From: an uncultured Planctomycetota bacterium | GTDB taxonomy: Bacteria > Planctomycetota > Planctomycetia > Pirellulales > Thermoguttaceae | Length of the DNA: 37,524 bases | Assembly (NCBI GenBank): GCA_902770245.1 | Contig: CACXSS010000001.1 | Span: 1-37,524, forward strand | Direction of reading: 5' to 3' | In this document: piece after piece, positions 8,198 to 17,230 of the stretch | Layout: the number at the start of each line of letters is the position of its first letter | How positions within the stretch are numbered: the stretch's first letter is position 1 | Program-made: the position numbers and the translations under genes | Notes under the pieces: model-generated | Databases searched by the model: none | The model's input: the letters and a program-made list of their open reading frames with translations, nothing else | Told to the model about the DNA's origin: nothing

Positions 8198-10363
8198 TTA
8201 AAAGATCAAATCGCCTTTATCAGATGTCAACGAGAGGATTTCGCCGTTGTCGTCTGTTAAGTTTGAACCAACGCTGTACAGGATAAAAGGACGCCAGACA
8301 GGAAACTTGTAGTCGTCAAAGGAATGTCTGTAATTCGGCTTATTTTCTCGCCCTTGCTTCAGTTCTCGTTCCCAGTCCTCTTTTGACTGAGCGTTGAGCC
8401 GATACCCCAGCGTGTCTTTACCAGAACAGGGATCAAAACGAATTGAACCTTGCTTTTTCTCGTCCCAGTATTTATCGGTCAGCTGCTCAAGCGACTCAGG
8501 ATATTTGCCCTCTTTGACTCGGTAGCGTTCAATCGCGATGGCAACTTGAACCAGTTTCTGCGTTGCGGAATATCTGTCTCGTGAATGAAGAACAATATTA
8601 GCAGGGGGAAATAATGCTTTCCCGGCAGATGAACAGGAGCGTCTTCGGATTGTCAGCCAATCAGGAAACTGAGAAGAACTGTCAGAGCACAGGAATTCAT
8701 TATATTCCTTAAATTTTTGATCTCGAATGACGCGATCGTTCTCAAAACAAGCGTCCTCAAGGCGCAAACGACTTTGGTAAAACCGTTCTCGAACGATATT
8801 TTCATCCACGAGCAGGAAATAAGGCGGAATAATTGTATCATATATAAAAACCTCAAATACAGACAAAATGCCTACGTCTAATAATCTAGAAATTGCCACT
8901 TCTGCATAACTTCCGTTGTGAACGCCGCCGTCAAATACAAAAGGCTGAACAGCGTCGTATATGCCTATTAATTCGCCATCAATGATGGTTTTTAAATCGA
9001 CAAGATAATTCTGTGCAGCCAGCTTGTTCAGACGATCCCATTGCGCGTCGGTCATTGACTCGCAAAAACCGGGCATTCGAAGGGCTGCTTTTACAGAATC
9101 CCATACAGTATCGGCGATAGCTTGATTAATCAGTCCTGTTACAAGACAGTTATAACCTTCTTCGACTCGTTTAGCATAACGAAGCAGCGTTTCCATGTCG
9201 TCCAGAGCCTGGTCAATATTCCCATCTCCAACTGAACGACGAATACGCATGTTAAATATATGTGTAACAATTAGTTTAATGTTGCCGTAATGCAATAGTG
9301 AAGTTATAATAGGAGATTTAAACTCAAATGGACATTGAAAAACCGGCATGCGAATCGCCTTTGCCCAGGCGTCCAGTTCTGCTGCATGGTCGTCCAGCCA
9401 TTGAGAAGCAATGGGATGCTGATCAGACGTCCAAGCAGGACCGGAAGACAACGCTTGTTTGTAAAATTCATAGACGTCTTTAGCTAACGATTCTTGAAAA
9501 TACGGATCGTCCGCGTTTTTGTCCGGATCTAATTCAATGTCTGCATACTGTGTATTTTGCCGAATAAATTCAGCTTTATCGAAATTAAGCTTTTTGACGT
9601 CAATCTTATTTTCAGCAAGATATTTGCTGAAATCTGGAATCTTGTCGTACTTCGGCTTGAGATTCGGGTCGAGTTGAAGCTGTTCGCAGGCGGCTTTCCA
9701 GCTTTTGTCTTCGGGAACATCGTCAATAATTTTCGCGCCGTAAAGTTGACATAGATGTCGAAAGCCGTTCTCTTCCGGATTCTTAAATAACGGCTCCATT
9801 TTCTCATTCATCGCCTTGGCGTAATCGACTTTTCCGTCCGAACGTCTTGGTTGAGTAATATAATGCGAGCGTTCTGTAATTGTTACAGATGAAAGCGGGA
9901 ACTGAGTTAACGCAACCAGTACTGCTGCCGCGTGGAGAAACCAAAAACGTTTGTGTTTCCAGAACGGTCGGACGATGTCGCTTTGCCGGGGATAGCTGTT
10001 CTCCTGCGCCTGTCCGGGCAGGACAAACGCGTAAATGGCGCCAGCAATCCAGCCGATAACGGGAACGAGAAAACAAGGAATTGCCCAGTAGCCGGAATGG
10101 TTTCTGTCGTGCAAACGTCGGACCATTGCCGCGACGGTTGTCGGAATGAATTCGATTAACAAAACGAGCGAGGCGAAAAAGACGACGCTGCCCCAGAAAG
10201 CGCTGTAGTATCGCGTTAAGCAATACGCGATTGTATATAACAGAACGTACAACCCCGTCAAAACGAGGGAGAACCCCCAGAACGTCTTGCAGTTTGTCCG
10301 GCTGGAATAGTCGCCCCGGCGAGTCGTAAAACAGCTTATTACGGAACTGATATAGTTTAACAT
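8198..10363 (-). CDS. Large membrane protein: N-terminal DUF805 domain fused to a soluble planctomycete-type domain
   Basis: The function is not known. The 721-residue product begins with a DUF805-like (YhaH-type) membrane domain. Helices lie at about 29-50, 56-76 and 92-113, with the family text RRLHDRNHSGYW and PVIGWIAG, and a further helix sits near 140-160. The remaining ~560 residues are mostly soluble. The C-terminal part (about 600-721) resembles the pseudopilin-like tails common in planctomycete proteins: AIAIERYRVKEGKYPESLEQL and YSVGSNLTDDNGE. Topology puts the large domain on one side of a membrane, but which side is unclear. No ribosome-binding site is obvious before the ATG at 10363. 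It is monocistronic and flanked by direct repeats at 8085-8131 and 10490-10540. Confidence 0.75.
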   Translation of the reverse strand: MLNYISSVISCFTTRRGDYSSRTNCKTFWGFSLVLTGLYVLLYTIAYCLTRYYSAFWGSVVFFASLVLLIEFIPTTVAAMVRRLHDRNHSGYWAIPCFLVPVIGWIAGAIYAFVLPGQAQENSYPRQSDIVRPFWKHKRFWFLHAAAVLVALTQFPLSSVTITERSHYITQPRRSDGKVDYAKAMNEKMEPLFKNPEENGFRHLCQLYGAKIIDDVPEDKSWKAACEQLQLDPNLKPKYDKIPDFSKYLAENKIDVKKLNFDKAEFIRQNTQYADIELDPDKNADDPYFQESLAKDVYEFYKQALSSGPAWTSDQHPIASQWLDDHAAELDAWAKAIRMPVFQCPFEFKSPIITSLLHYGNIKLIVTHIFNMRIRRSVGDGNIDQALDDMETLLRYAKRVEEGYNCLVTGLINQAIADTVWDSVKAALRMPGFCESMTDAQWDRLNKLAAQNYLVDLKTIIDGELIGIYDAVQPFVFDGGVHNGSYAEVAISRLLDVGILSVFEVFIYDTIIPPYFLLVDENIVRERFYQSRLRLEDACFENDRVIRDQKFKEYNEFLCSDSSSQFPDWLTIRRRSCSSAGKALFPPANIVLHSRDRYSATQKLVQVAIAIERYRVKEGKYPESLEQLTDKYWDEKKQGSIRFDPCSGKDTLGYRLNAQSKEDWERELKQGRENKPNYRHSFDDYKFPVWRPFILYSVGSNLTDDNGEILSLTSDKGDLIF

Positions 10364-10489
10364 GGCTTTTCCTGGTAACGTAAGATTGCAATTAAACGTG
10401 ATTGAATATATTGCTATTATAATTGTTTATTTTTGAAATGCAATAGGCGTACAAAGATAAATGAGTAAGAAGTTGAGAAATGTGCATAC

Positions 10490-10549
10490 GAAAGAGACGA
10501 ATCCGGAAAAACATCTCTGGATGGCGTCTGTCTCGGGCGCTATCCAGAG
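10490..10549 (+). repeat. Copy B of the two-member repeat, with a 12-bp hairpin
   Basis: Matches 8085-8131. Here CTCTGGATGGCG (10515-10526) pairs with CGCTATCCAGAG (10538-10549) with one G-T wobble, giving a stronger hairpin than copy A. No T-run follows. Confidence 0.65.
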
Positions 10550-10602
10550 GAAGATTACAGACTTCGTCAATGCGGCATTTCACCCATCCAGCGATTTGGT
10601 TC

Positions 10603-10664
10603 GCCTTCGGCGAAGTGCGTAATACCGCTCCCGTTGGTCGCTACATTACCGCCTTCCATTAATT
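10603..10664 (+). repeat. Right half of the 145-bp inverted element
   Basis: Runs from TTCGCCTTCGGCGAA through GCTCCCGTTGGTCGCTACA to TTACCGCCTTCCA, nearly identical to the right arm of the complete copy at 20524-20667. The left arm is missing; unrelated sequence precedes it. Confidence 0.8.
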
Positions 10665-10703
10665 TTCGCGCTCCCAAAATTTGAGCGCGCACCCCCATCC
10701 CAA

Positions 10704-10749
10704 ACTATTCCCTACTCCCTATTCCCTACTCCCTATTCCCTATTCCCTG
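10704..10749 (+). repeat. Heptad array (ATTCCCT/ACTCCCT) upstream of eno
   Basis: Six tandem 7-bp units of the type CCCTATT / CCCTACT end 10 bp before the eno TATAAT box. The same array with the same spacing to TATAAT precedes aroB on the other strand. Confidence 0.85.
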
Positions 10750-10763
10750 ATTTGTGGTATAAT
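10735..10763 (+). promoter_or_regulatory. Extended -10 promoter of eno
   Basis: TGGTATAAT (TATAAT at 10758-10763) has the extended -10 dinucleotide TG. The -35 position at 17-bp spacing falls on ATTCCC of the heptad array, a poor match to TTGACA, so the extended -10 must carry most of the recognition. It lies about 65 bp before the eno ATG. Confidence 0.6.
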
Positions 10764-10818
10764 ATACTCTAATAATATTACGTTATCAATAAACCCTTTT
10801 TTCATTTCATAACCTTAA

Positions 10819-12114
<1,296 letters not shown>

Positions 12115-12116
12115 GA

Positions 12117-13598
12117 ATGAAAAAAACGACCGACAAGGTCGAACGCGGGGACTGGCAGACGCCGCCGGAATTGGCTCAAAGCGTCTGCCGTCTTGTGCGG
12201 CAAATTTTCGACCCTGACGCGATTCTCGAACCGAATTGCGGTCAGGGCGCTTTTGTTCTTGCCGCCGCCAAGGCGTTTCCTAACGCCAAACGCATCTGGG
12301 CGGGCGACGTCAATGCTCAATACGTTCGCGCGGTTGCTAAGTTTAACGATAGTCGAATAACAGCTCAAAAGGCGGATTTCTTTTCTAACCGCTGGAAACA
12401 GGTATTGAATTCCCTGAACGGTTCGGTATTGATTATCGGCAACCCGCCGTGGGTTACGAATTCCGAACTCGCCCGGTTAAACTCTGGCAACGTTCCCCAA
12501 AAGGAGAACGCAGAGAATCTTGCCGGCATTGACGCTCTGACGGGGAAAAGCAACTTCGATATTTCCGAATGGATGATGGTTGAAGAGGTCAAGGCGTTAC
12601 AGGGACGCTTCGGCGTTTTAGCCATGCTCTGCAAGACGTCCGTTGCCAGAAAAGTTCTCCGGTTTATCTGGAAAAACGCGCTGACGTACGCTTCTGCCAG
12701 CATTTACAAAATCGACGCCAAACGCTTTTTTAACGTTTCCGCCGCGGCGTGCTTGCTGTTGATTCAATTTCAGCCGGGAATGGATGCGACGCTTACCCCT
12801 AGTCCGGTTTACGATTCTTTGGATAGCGTTCAGCCCAGTCAAACTATCGCGCTGAGAAACGGGACGCTGGTCAACGACGCGGCGTTTACAGACTCGTTCC
12901 CGGAACTGTTTCAGCTGGATGTAACGCAGCCGCTATGGCGTTCCGGCGTCAAACACGACTGCTCTAAAGTTCTGGAATTAACCCGGATTGACGACAACGT
13001 TTATCTCAACAAGCTGGGAGAAAATGTCGAAATAGAACCGTTGTGCGTTTACCCGCTATTAAAGAGTTCAGACGTTGCTGTCGGTCGCACTGAACAAATC
13101 CATCGATTTCTGCTTGTTCCCCAAACGCGCGTTGGGCAGAGCGTTGAGCGTCTTCAGCATGACGCCCCGCTGACGTGGACGTATTTGCAGAATCATTTCG
13201 ACTATTTTCAGAATCGGAAAAGCGCCGTCTATAACAAACAGACGCCGTTTTCCATTTTTGGGATTGGGGATTACGCCTTTACGCCGTGGAAAGTCGCGAT
13301 TTCCGGGCTGTACCGGACGCTTGCTTTTCAGGTTGTCAAACCGCAGGAAGGACGCCCCGTCGTCTTTGACGACACGTGTTACTTCCTGCCGTGCCAGACG
13401 AAACGTCAGGCGCAGTTGATAAAACAAATATTGGATTCCCCCATAGCCGTCAGCGCTCTTAACGCTCTTATCTTTTGGGATTCCAAACGACCGATAAAAA
13501 GCGAGGCGTTAAATCGGCTCAATCTGCTGGAACTGGCGAAACGGCTCGGTTTGGAAACGCAGTATCGGGAATGTGCCAAATCTTCCGTGACAGAATAA
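12117..13598 (+). CDS. Orphan N6-adenine DNA methyltransferase
   Basis: A class I SAM-dependent methyltransferase of 493 residues. Its N-terminal WQTPPELA is typical of amino-methyltransferases of the FTP/QTP type. Motif I is EPNCGQGAF (38-46) and the catalytic motif IV is NPPW (109-112), which marks N6-adenine enzymes. The C-terminal half (about 340-470) contains a TaqI/Eco57I-like specificity region: FGIGDYAFTPWKVAISGLY and DDTCYFLPC. No endonuclease lies next to it, so it is probably a solitary or regulatory methylase; its target is unknown. It begins 2 bp after the eno stop and ends 15 bp from the convergent trkH stop. A role in modifying something other than DNA is possible but NPPW with a TRD-like C-terminus argues against it. 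Confidence 0.82.
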   Translation: MKKTTDKVERGDWQTPPELAQSVCRLVRQIFDPDAILEPNCGQGAFVLAAAKAFPNAKRIWAGDVNAQYVRAVAKFNDSRITAQKADFFSNRWKQVLNSLNGSVLIIGNPPWVTNSELARLNSGNVPQKENAENLAGIDALTGKSNFDISEWMMVEEVKALQGRFGVLAMLCKTSVARKVLRFIWKNALTYASASIYKIDAKRFFNVSAAACLLLIQFQPGMDATLTPSPVYDSLDSVQPSQTIALRNGTLVNDAAFTDSFPELFQLDVTQPLWRSGVKHDCSKVLELTRIDDNVYLNKLGENVEIEPLCVYPLLKSSDVAVGRTEQIHRFLLVPQTRVGQSVERLQHDAPLTWTYLQNHFDYFQNRKSAVYNKQTPFSIFGIGDYAFTPWKVAISGLYRTLAFQVVKPQEGRPVVFDDTCYFLPCQTKRQAQLIKQILDSPIAVSALNALIFWDSKRPIKSEALNRLNLLELAKRLGLETQYRECAKSSVTE

Positions 13599-13613
13599 AC
13601 TGTTTTTTCTCCG

Positions 13614-15353
13614 CTACCCTTTCCAGAATCCTGGGTGCAGGAACACGATGAGAGTGAAAATCTCCAGACGCCCCATGAGCATCAAGATGATAAACAGTAT
13701 CTTTGCCGGGTCGTGGAAGACGCCGAAATTCCCGGAAGCGGTTATTCCAAACGACGGTCCGACGCAATTAAACGCCGTCGCCACCGCTGTGATGCTGTCG
13801 AACATCTGATCGTTGCTGTCATAATTATTGTTTGTCCAGGTCGACGCGGGTTCAATAGCCAGCAGCAAGACGCATGCCATGACAAAGATCGTTGCGTACA
13901 GGGCGAAGTACGTCAAAACGCTGCGGCGCATTTCGTCTGAGTCCTCAACCGGCTTTCCCTGAATCTGAAGGACGCGGACAATTTTAGGACGAAACACGCG
14001 TTCCACTTCTATTCGCAGCGTTTTCCACAGGACAATAAGCCGCATGAGTTTCAAACCGCAGGTTGTACTGCCGACGCAGCCCCCGGTAAAGATCAAAACT
14101 AACAAAATGCCGCGCGAGAAATCGTTCCAGTTATCGTATTCTTTCAGTCCAAAGCCGGTTGACGAGACAATCGACGCCACCTGAAATCCGCAGTAACGAA
14201 AACTGTCGCACAGCGACGACCAGCTCAGGTTGTTCTTCTGCCCTTCCGGAAGAAAATCGCCGTGAAGCCAGCACGAGCCGGAAACCAGAACGGTCGCCAA
14301 GAGAACGATGCAAACAAAGAGGCGAAACTCCGAGTTTTTGAGTAGTTTGAAAATGCCAAACTCGATTTTATACTGTTCTTTTCCGTCTGGCGCGCCCATG
14401 TCGATTCGTTTCTTCTCCCACGTTCCCGCATAATAAAGCAGGGCGAAGTTACACGAAGAAATAAGCATGAATATAATCAGCGTCAGTTCAATTATCGGGC
14501 AATCAAAGCTGGCGATTGAGGAGTTTCGGGAACTGTATCCGCCGGTCGCGACGCAGGAAAACGAATGACAAACCGCATCGTAAAAGGGCATGCCTTCCAA
14601 TAAAAGCAGGAGCATTAATAAGGCGTTTAATCCCAGATACACTTCCAACAAAGCGAAAGCGGTTTTTCGCGCCTGAGCGTAGGGGGAATCGTTGGACGAG
14701 CGCGGCATTTCCGTCAGCATGAGCGATTTCCCGGCAGAATGTGCGCCCAGAATCGCGACAAACAAAACCATAATGCCCAAGCCGCCTAAAAAGTGGAGTT
14801 CGCACCGCCAAAATTGAATCGCATTGGGAATGCAGACAGGATCTTCAACATCGCTGATAACTGACGCTCCAAAGCCTGTTACGCCGGAAAAGGATTCAAA
14901 AAGACAATCAACAACTGACATCGGAATCGGTTTGCCAGATTTGTCTTTGTCTCGAATAATGCCGGAGAATAAAAAAGGAAGCGCTGTCAAAAGCCCCGCC
15001 AGAATCCAGCTTAGCCCGACAACCGCGATGGATTCCCGCCGAAGCAAATGTCCCGGCGTAGGTTCCGGTTCCTTTTCCTGAGTTTCGTACATGTCGTCTG
15101 GGTTATACGTTGACATCCCAATCTCGTCTTTCGCCCGGGATTCAATCAGAACCGCGTTGCGGCCAAAGAATCGGAGAATCCCGCCTATGGCAGCGCAGAC
15201 GAGCATCGCCCCCGTCAGCGCAAAAAAACTGCGAGAGTCAAAAGATTTTGTCTGCCCCATAAACGGAAACGACCATGGCAGCGCCAACAACATCGACCCG
15301 CCCAGAATAAAGGACAGATAACTCAAAAAACGGCAGATTCGGGGAAAGGACAT
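13614..15353 (-). CDS. trkH: TrkH-family potassium uptake protein
   Basis: The pore subunit of a Trk/Ktr-type potassium importer in the inner membrane. The 579-residue product is strongly hydrophobic with about ten membrane segments. It holds the four selectivity-filter-like loops: FSGVTGFGASVI, FSCVATGGYSS, VSSTGFGL.EY and TAFNCVGPSFG, plus GGLGIMVL and GGCVGSTTCGLK. A hydrophilic insert near residues 85-100 and another near 300-325 lie between helices. The gating partner TrkA/KtrA is not in this window. The gene ends in TAG and is convergent with the methyltransferase. Upstream is a heptad element rather than a recognisable promoter. Confidence 0.93.
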   Translation of the reverse strand: MSFPRICRFLSYLSFILGGSMLLALPWSFPFMGQTKSFDSRSFFALTGAMLVCAAIGGILRFFGRNAVLIESRAKDEIGMSTYNPDDMYETQEKEPEPTPGHLLRRESIAVVGLSWILAGLLTALPFLFSGIIRDKDKSGKPIPMSVVDCLFESFSGVTGFGASVISDVEDPVCIPNAIQFWRCELHFLGGLGIMVLFVAILGAHSAGKSLMLTEMPRSSNDSPYAQARKTAFALLEVYLGLNALLMLLLLLEGMPFYDAVCHSFSCVATGGYSSRNSSIASFDCPIIELTLIIFMLISSCNFALLYYAGTWEKKRIDMGAPDGKEQYKIEFGIFKLLKNSEFRLFVCIVLLATVLVSGSCWLHGDFLPEGQKNNLSWSSLCDSFRYCGFQVASIVSSTGFGLKEYDNWNDFSRGILLVLIFTGGCVGSTTCGLKLMRLIVLWKTLRIEVERVFRPKIVRVLQIQGKPVEDSDEMRRSVLTYFALYATIFVMACVLLLAIEPASTWTNNNYDSNDQMFDSITAVATAFNCVGPSFGITASGNFGVFHDPAKILFIILMLMGRLEIFTLIVFLHPGFWKG

Positions 15354-15385
15354 CAGAGTAGCCGGGGATTAGTGATGAAATATGG

Positions 15386-15500
15386 TTAAGGAGTTAGGAG
15401 TGAGGAGTGAGGAGTGAGGAGTTTTTAATTTGTTATACATAATTCGTGATTATGCGTCTTGCCTCAAAAATTTCTATTCCCCATTCCCTATTTCCTATTC
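15386..15500. repeat. Heptad element between trkH and aroB, running into the end of aroB
   Basis: Purine heptads GGAGTGA repeated at 15390-15424 are followed by a centre with GCGTCTTGCC and by pyrimidine heptads (ATTCCCTATTTCCTATTCCC) at 15476-15500. The last heptads form the final codons and stop codon of aroB on the minus strand. Confidence 0.8.
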
Positions 15501-16588
15501 CCTAACTTCAAAAATTCTAATATCTGATTCTCTTCGACGTTCTTAACCAACTCGCCGGAACCAATTTTATCCGGCAGGACAAAATTGATGTGCCCGTTGG
15601 CGGTCTTTTTGTCGTGAAGCATGATTTGAACGGTTTTTTCCGGAGTCAAGCCGTCCGGCCAGGAAACGTCCATTCCCAACGCTTCAATAAGACGATCGTG
15701 TCGGAGAACCGTTTCCTCGTCAACGCGTCCGAGATACTGGGCGAACCGAATGGCGCGCGTCATACCGACGGCAACCGCTTCTCCGTGCAGCTTGCCCTCA
15801 AAGCGTTCGAACGTTTCAATCGCGTGACCAAAAGTGTGTCCATAATTGAGCAGGGCGCGGCGGCCGGAAAGTTCTTTTTCGTCTTGAGAAACGACGTCCG
15901 CTTTAATCAGACAGCAGCGGTAGACGATTTCCGCCAAAACGTTGGCGTCGCGCTGCAAGATGGCGTCGACGTGCGATTCCAGATACCGGAAAAAGGACTC
16001 GTCCAAAATAACGCCGTACTTAACGACTTCCGCCATTCCCGCTAGATACTGACGGTTATCCAGCGTCCGGAGCGTGTCGATGTCAATCACAACGCCCTGG
16101 GGCTGATAGAACGTCCCGACGACGTTTTTGCCGTACTGTAAATCAATCGCGGTCTTGCCGCCGACGGAGCTGTCCACCTGAGCTAAAAGCGTAGTTGGAA
16201 ACTGCCAGAATCGAACGCCCCGCATGTACGTTGAGGCGACAAAGCCCGCCAAATCGCCAACGACGCCCCCGCCGATAGCGCAGACAGCCGTCTTCCGATC
16301 GCAGCCGCCTTCCAGCATCCGGCTCCAAATCTGTTCCGCCATTTCAAGGCATTTGCTGTCTTCTCCGGCGGGAATGACAGCCAGTTCCGTTTCCCACTCC
16401 TGAGCAAACGTTTCTGCCAGCGCGTCTCCGTAAAGCGTTTCGACGTTGTCGTCGGTTACAACAAAAACCTGAGACGGCGCGCCGTTTTGACGAATGTACT
16501 CTACAGCGTTTGGCAGCAAACCCGTTCCGATAAAAATCGGATACGTTCGCTCCCCCAGTTCAACAGTAAGAGTTTTAAGTTCTTGCAT
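15488..16588 (-). CDS. aroB: 3-dehydroquinate synthase
   Basis: The second step of the shikimate pathway: converts DAHP to 3-dehydroquinate using NAD and a divalent metal, cytoplasmic. I take the ATG at 16588 (MQELKTLTVELGERTYPIF, 366 residues). A GTG at 16606 would add six residues. Visible motifs are the NAD-binding GGGVVGDLAGFVAS, then FPTTLLAQVDSSVGGKT, NVVGTFYQPQ, the metal ligands Glu in MAEVVKYG and His in NYGHTFGHAIE, and HGEAVAVGM. The last residues LGNRK and the stop are encoded by heptad repeat DNA, so the C-terminus has been replaced or extended. The TATAAT box sits only 9 bp before the ATG, which suggests a nearly leaderless mRNA. Confidence 0.96.
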   Translation of the reverse strand: MQELKTLTVELGERTYPIFIGTGLLPNAVEYIRQNGAPSQVFVVTDDNVETLYGDALAETFAQEWETELAVIPAGEDSKCLEMAEQIWSRMLEGGCDRKTAVCAIGGGVVGDLAGFVASTYMRGVRFWQFPTTLLAQVDSSVGGKTAIDLQYGKNVVGTFYQPQGVVIDIDTLRTLDNRQYLAGMAEVVKYGVILDESFFRYLESHVDAILQRDANVLAEIVYRCCLIKADVVSQDEKELSGRRALLNYGHTFGHAIETFERFEGKLHGEAVAVGMTRAIRFAQYLGRVDEETVLRHDRLIEALGMDVSWPDGLTPEKTVQIMLHDKKTANGHINFVLPDKIGSGELVKNVEENQILEFLKLGNRK

Positions 16589-16597
16589 AATATTAAT

Positions 16598-16626
16598 ATT
16601 ATACACAGAATTGGGGAATAGGGAAT
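16598..16626 (-). promoter_or_regulatory. Promoter of aroB, close to a leaderless arrangement
   Basis: On the minus strand, TATAAT (plus 16598-16603) lies 9 bp before the aroB ATG, so the start point would fall within a few bases of the start codon. The last ATTCCC heptad ends 10 bp before TATAAT, exactly as upstream of eno. A further ATTCCC is at the 17-bp-spaced -35 position. Confidence 0.55.
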
Positions 16627-16722
16627 AGGGAGTAGGGAGTAGGGAGTAGGGAGTAGGGAGTAGGAATTCGCCTACAGCGAATTTAAAAACTATTCCCTAT
16701 TCCCCACTTCCTATTCCCTAAA
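16612..16722. repeat. Symmetric heptad element with palindromic centre
   Basis: Seven units of the type AGGGAAT/AGGGAGT lead into AATTCGCCTACAGCGAATT (about 16665-16683). The complementary units TATTCCC/CACTTCC follow at 16691-16720. The whole can fold into a long hairpin. It fills the aroB-lipoprotein gap. Confidence 0.85.
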
Positions 16723-16944
16723 CTAATCCCTTCCAACGCCCAGATTCTTCTCGATTTCCCGGCTTTTACTGGACAGACCGGAATATTCGCAGTCAGAATC
16801 GCTCTGCCGCATTTTAGAAAACATTCCTCCTTCCGCTTTCTCTTTTGGGTCGTCTTCCGCTGATTTATGAGAAAAGGATTTACATCCAGAAAACAAAGAC
16901 GCAATTAAAGCAAACGCGGCGGCAAAGGCTGTTCGACGATTCAT
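16723..16944 (-). CDS. Small lipoprotein
   Basis: The 73-residue product has a charged N-terminus (MNRR), a hydrophobic stretch and a lipobox LFSGC with Cys21, so it should be lipid-anchored in the cell envelope. The mature part is short and charged, ending SGLSSKSREIEKNLGVGRD. It resembles short planctomycete proteins with a similar '..A/S.EIE.NLG' ending, from memory only. The function is unknown. Heptads (ATTACTA type) run right up to the ATG with no ribosome-binding site. It lies upstream of aroB on the same strand, separated from it by the 16612-16722 element and the aroB promoter. Confidence 0.7.
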   Translation of the reverse strand: MNRRTAFAAAFALIASLFSGCKSFSHKSAEDDPKEKAEGGMFSKMRQSDSDCEYSGLSSKSREIEKNLGVGRD

Positions 16945-16947
16945 AGG

Positions 16948-17130
16948 GGATTAGTAATTAGTAATGAGTAATTAGCAATTACGCAAAGCGTTGATCATGG
17001 TTGGGATTGGTAATCGCATATCAATGCGATGCCATTGAATTATTTCCTGTTTTATAGCAAAAAATGCCACAAAATGCAAGAGGAGTTTTAATTCGTAATG
17101 CAGAATGTGCAATTGCGTAAGCGTCTCAAT
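16948..17130. repeat. Heptad-type element in the gap before the ankyrin gene
   Basis: AATTAGT/AATGAGT units at 16948-16980 run into ACGCAAAGCG (16981-16990). Degenerate copies continue at about 17090-17130 with GCGTAAGCGTCTCAA. A six-C run lies at 17147-17152. No gene is visible between 16945 and 17230. Confidence 0.6.
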
Positions 17131-17230
17131 AGTTCCAAATTATTCGCCCCCCTATTCAAATATTTCTATTTTTTATTACAATAACGAGTAATTGATGTTA
17201 AATAATTATTAATTTTTCAGAATTATCGCC

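Noticed and set aside
12117-13598. The N6-adenine methylase as part of the HaeIII-like system
   Set aside because: It is 8 kb away, of a different chemistry (adenine N6) and of host-like composition. The HaeIII module is complete without it.
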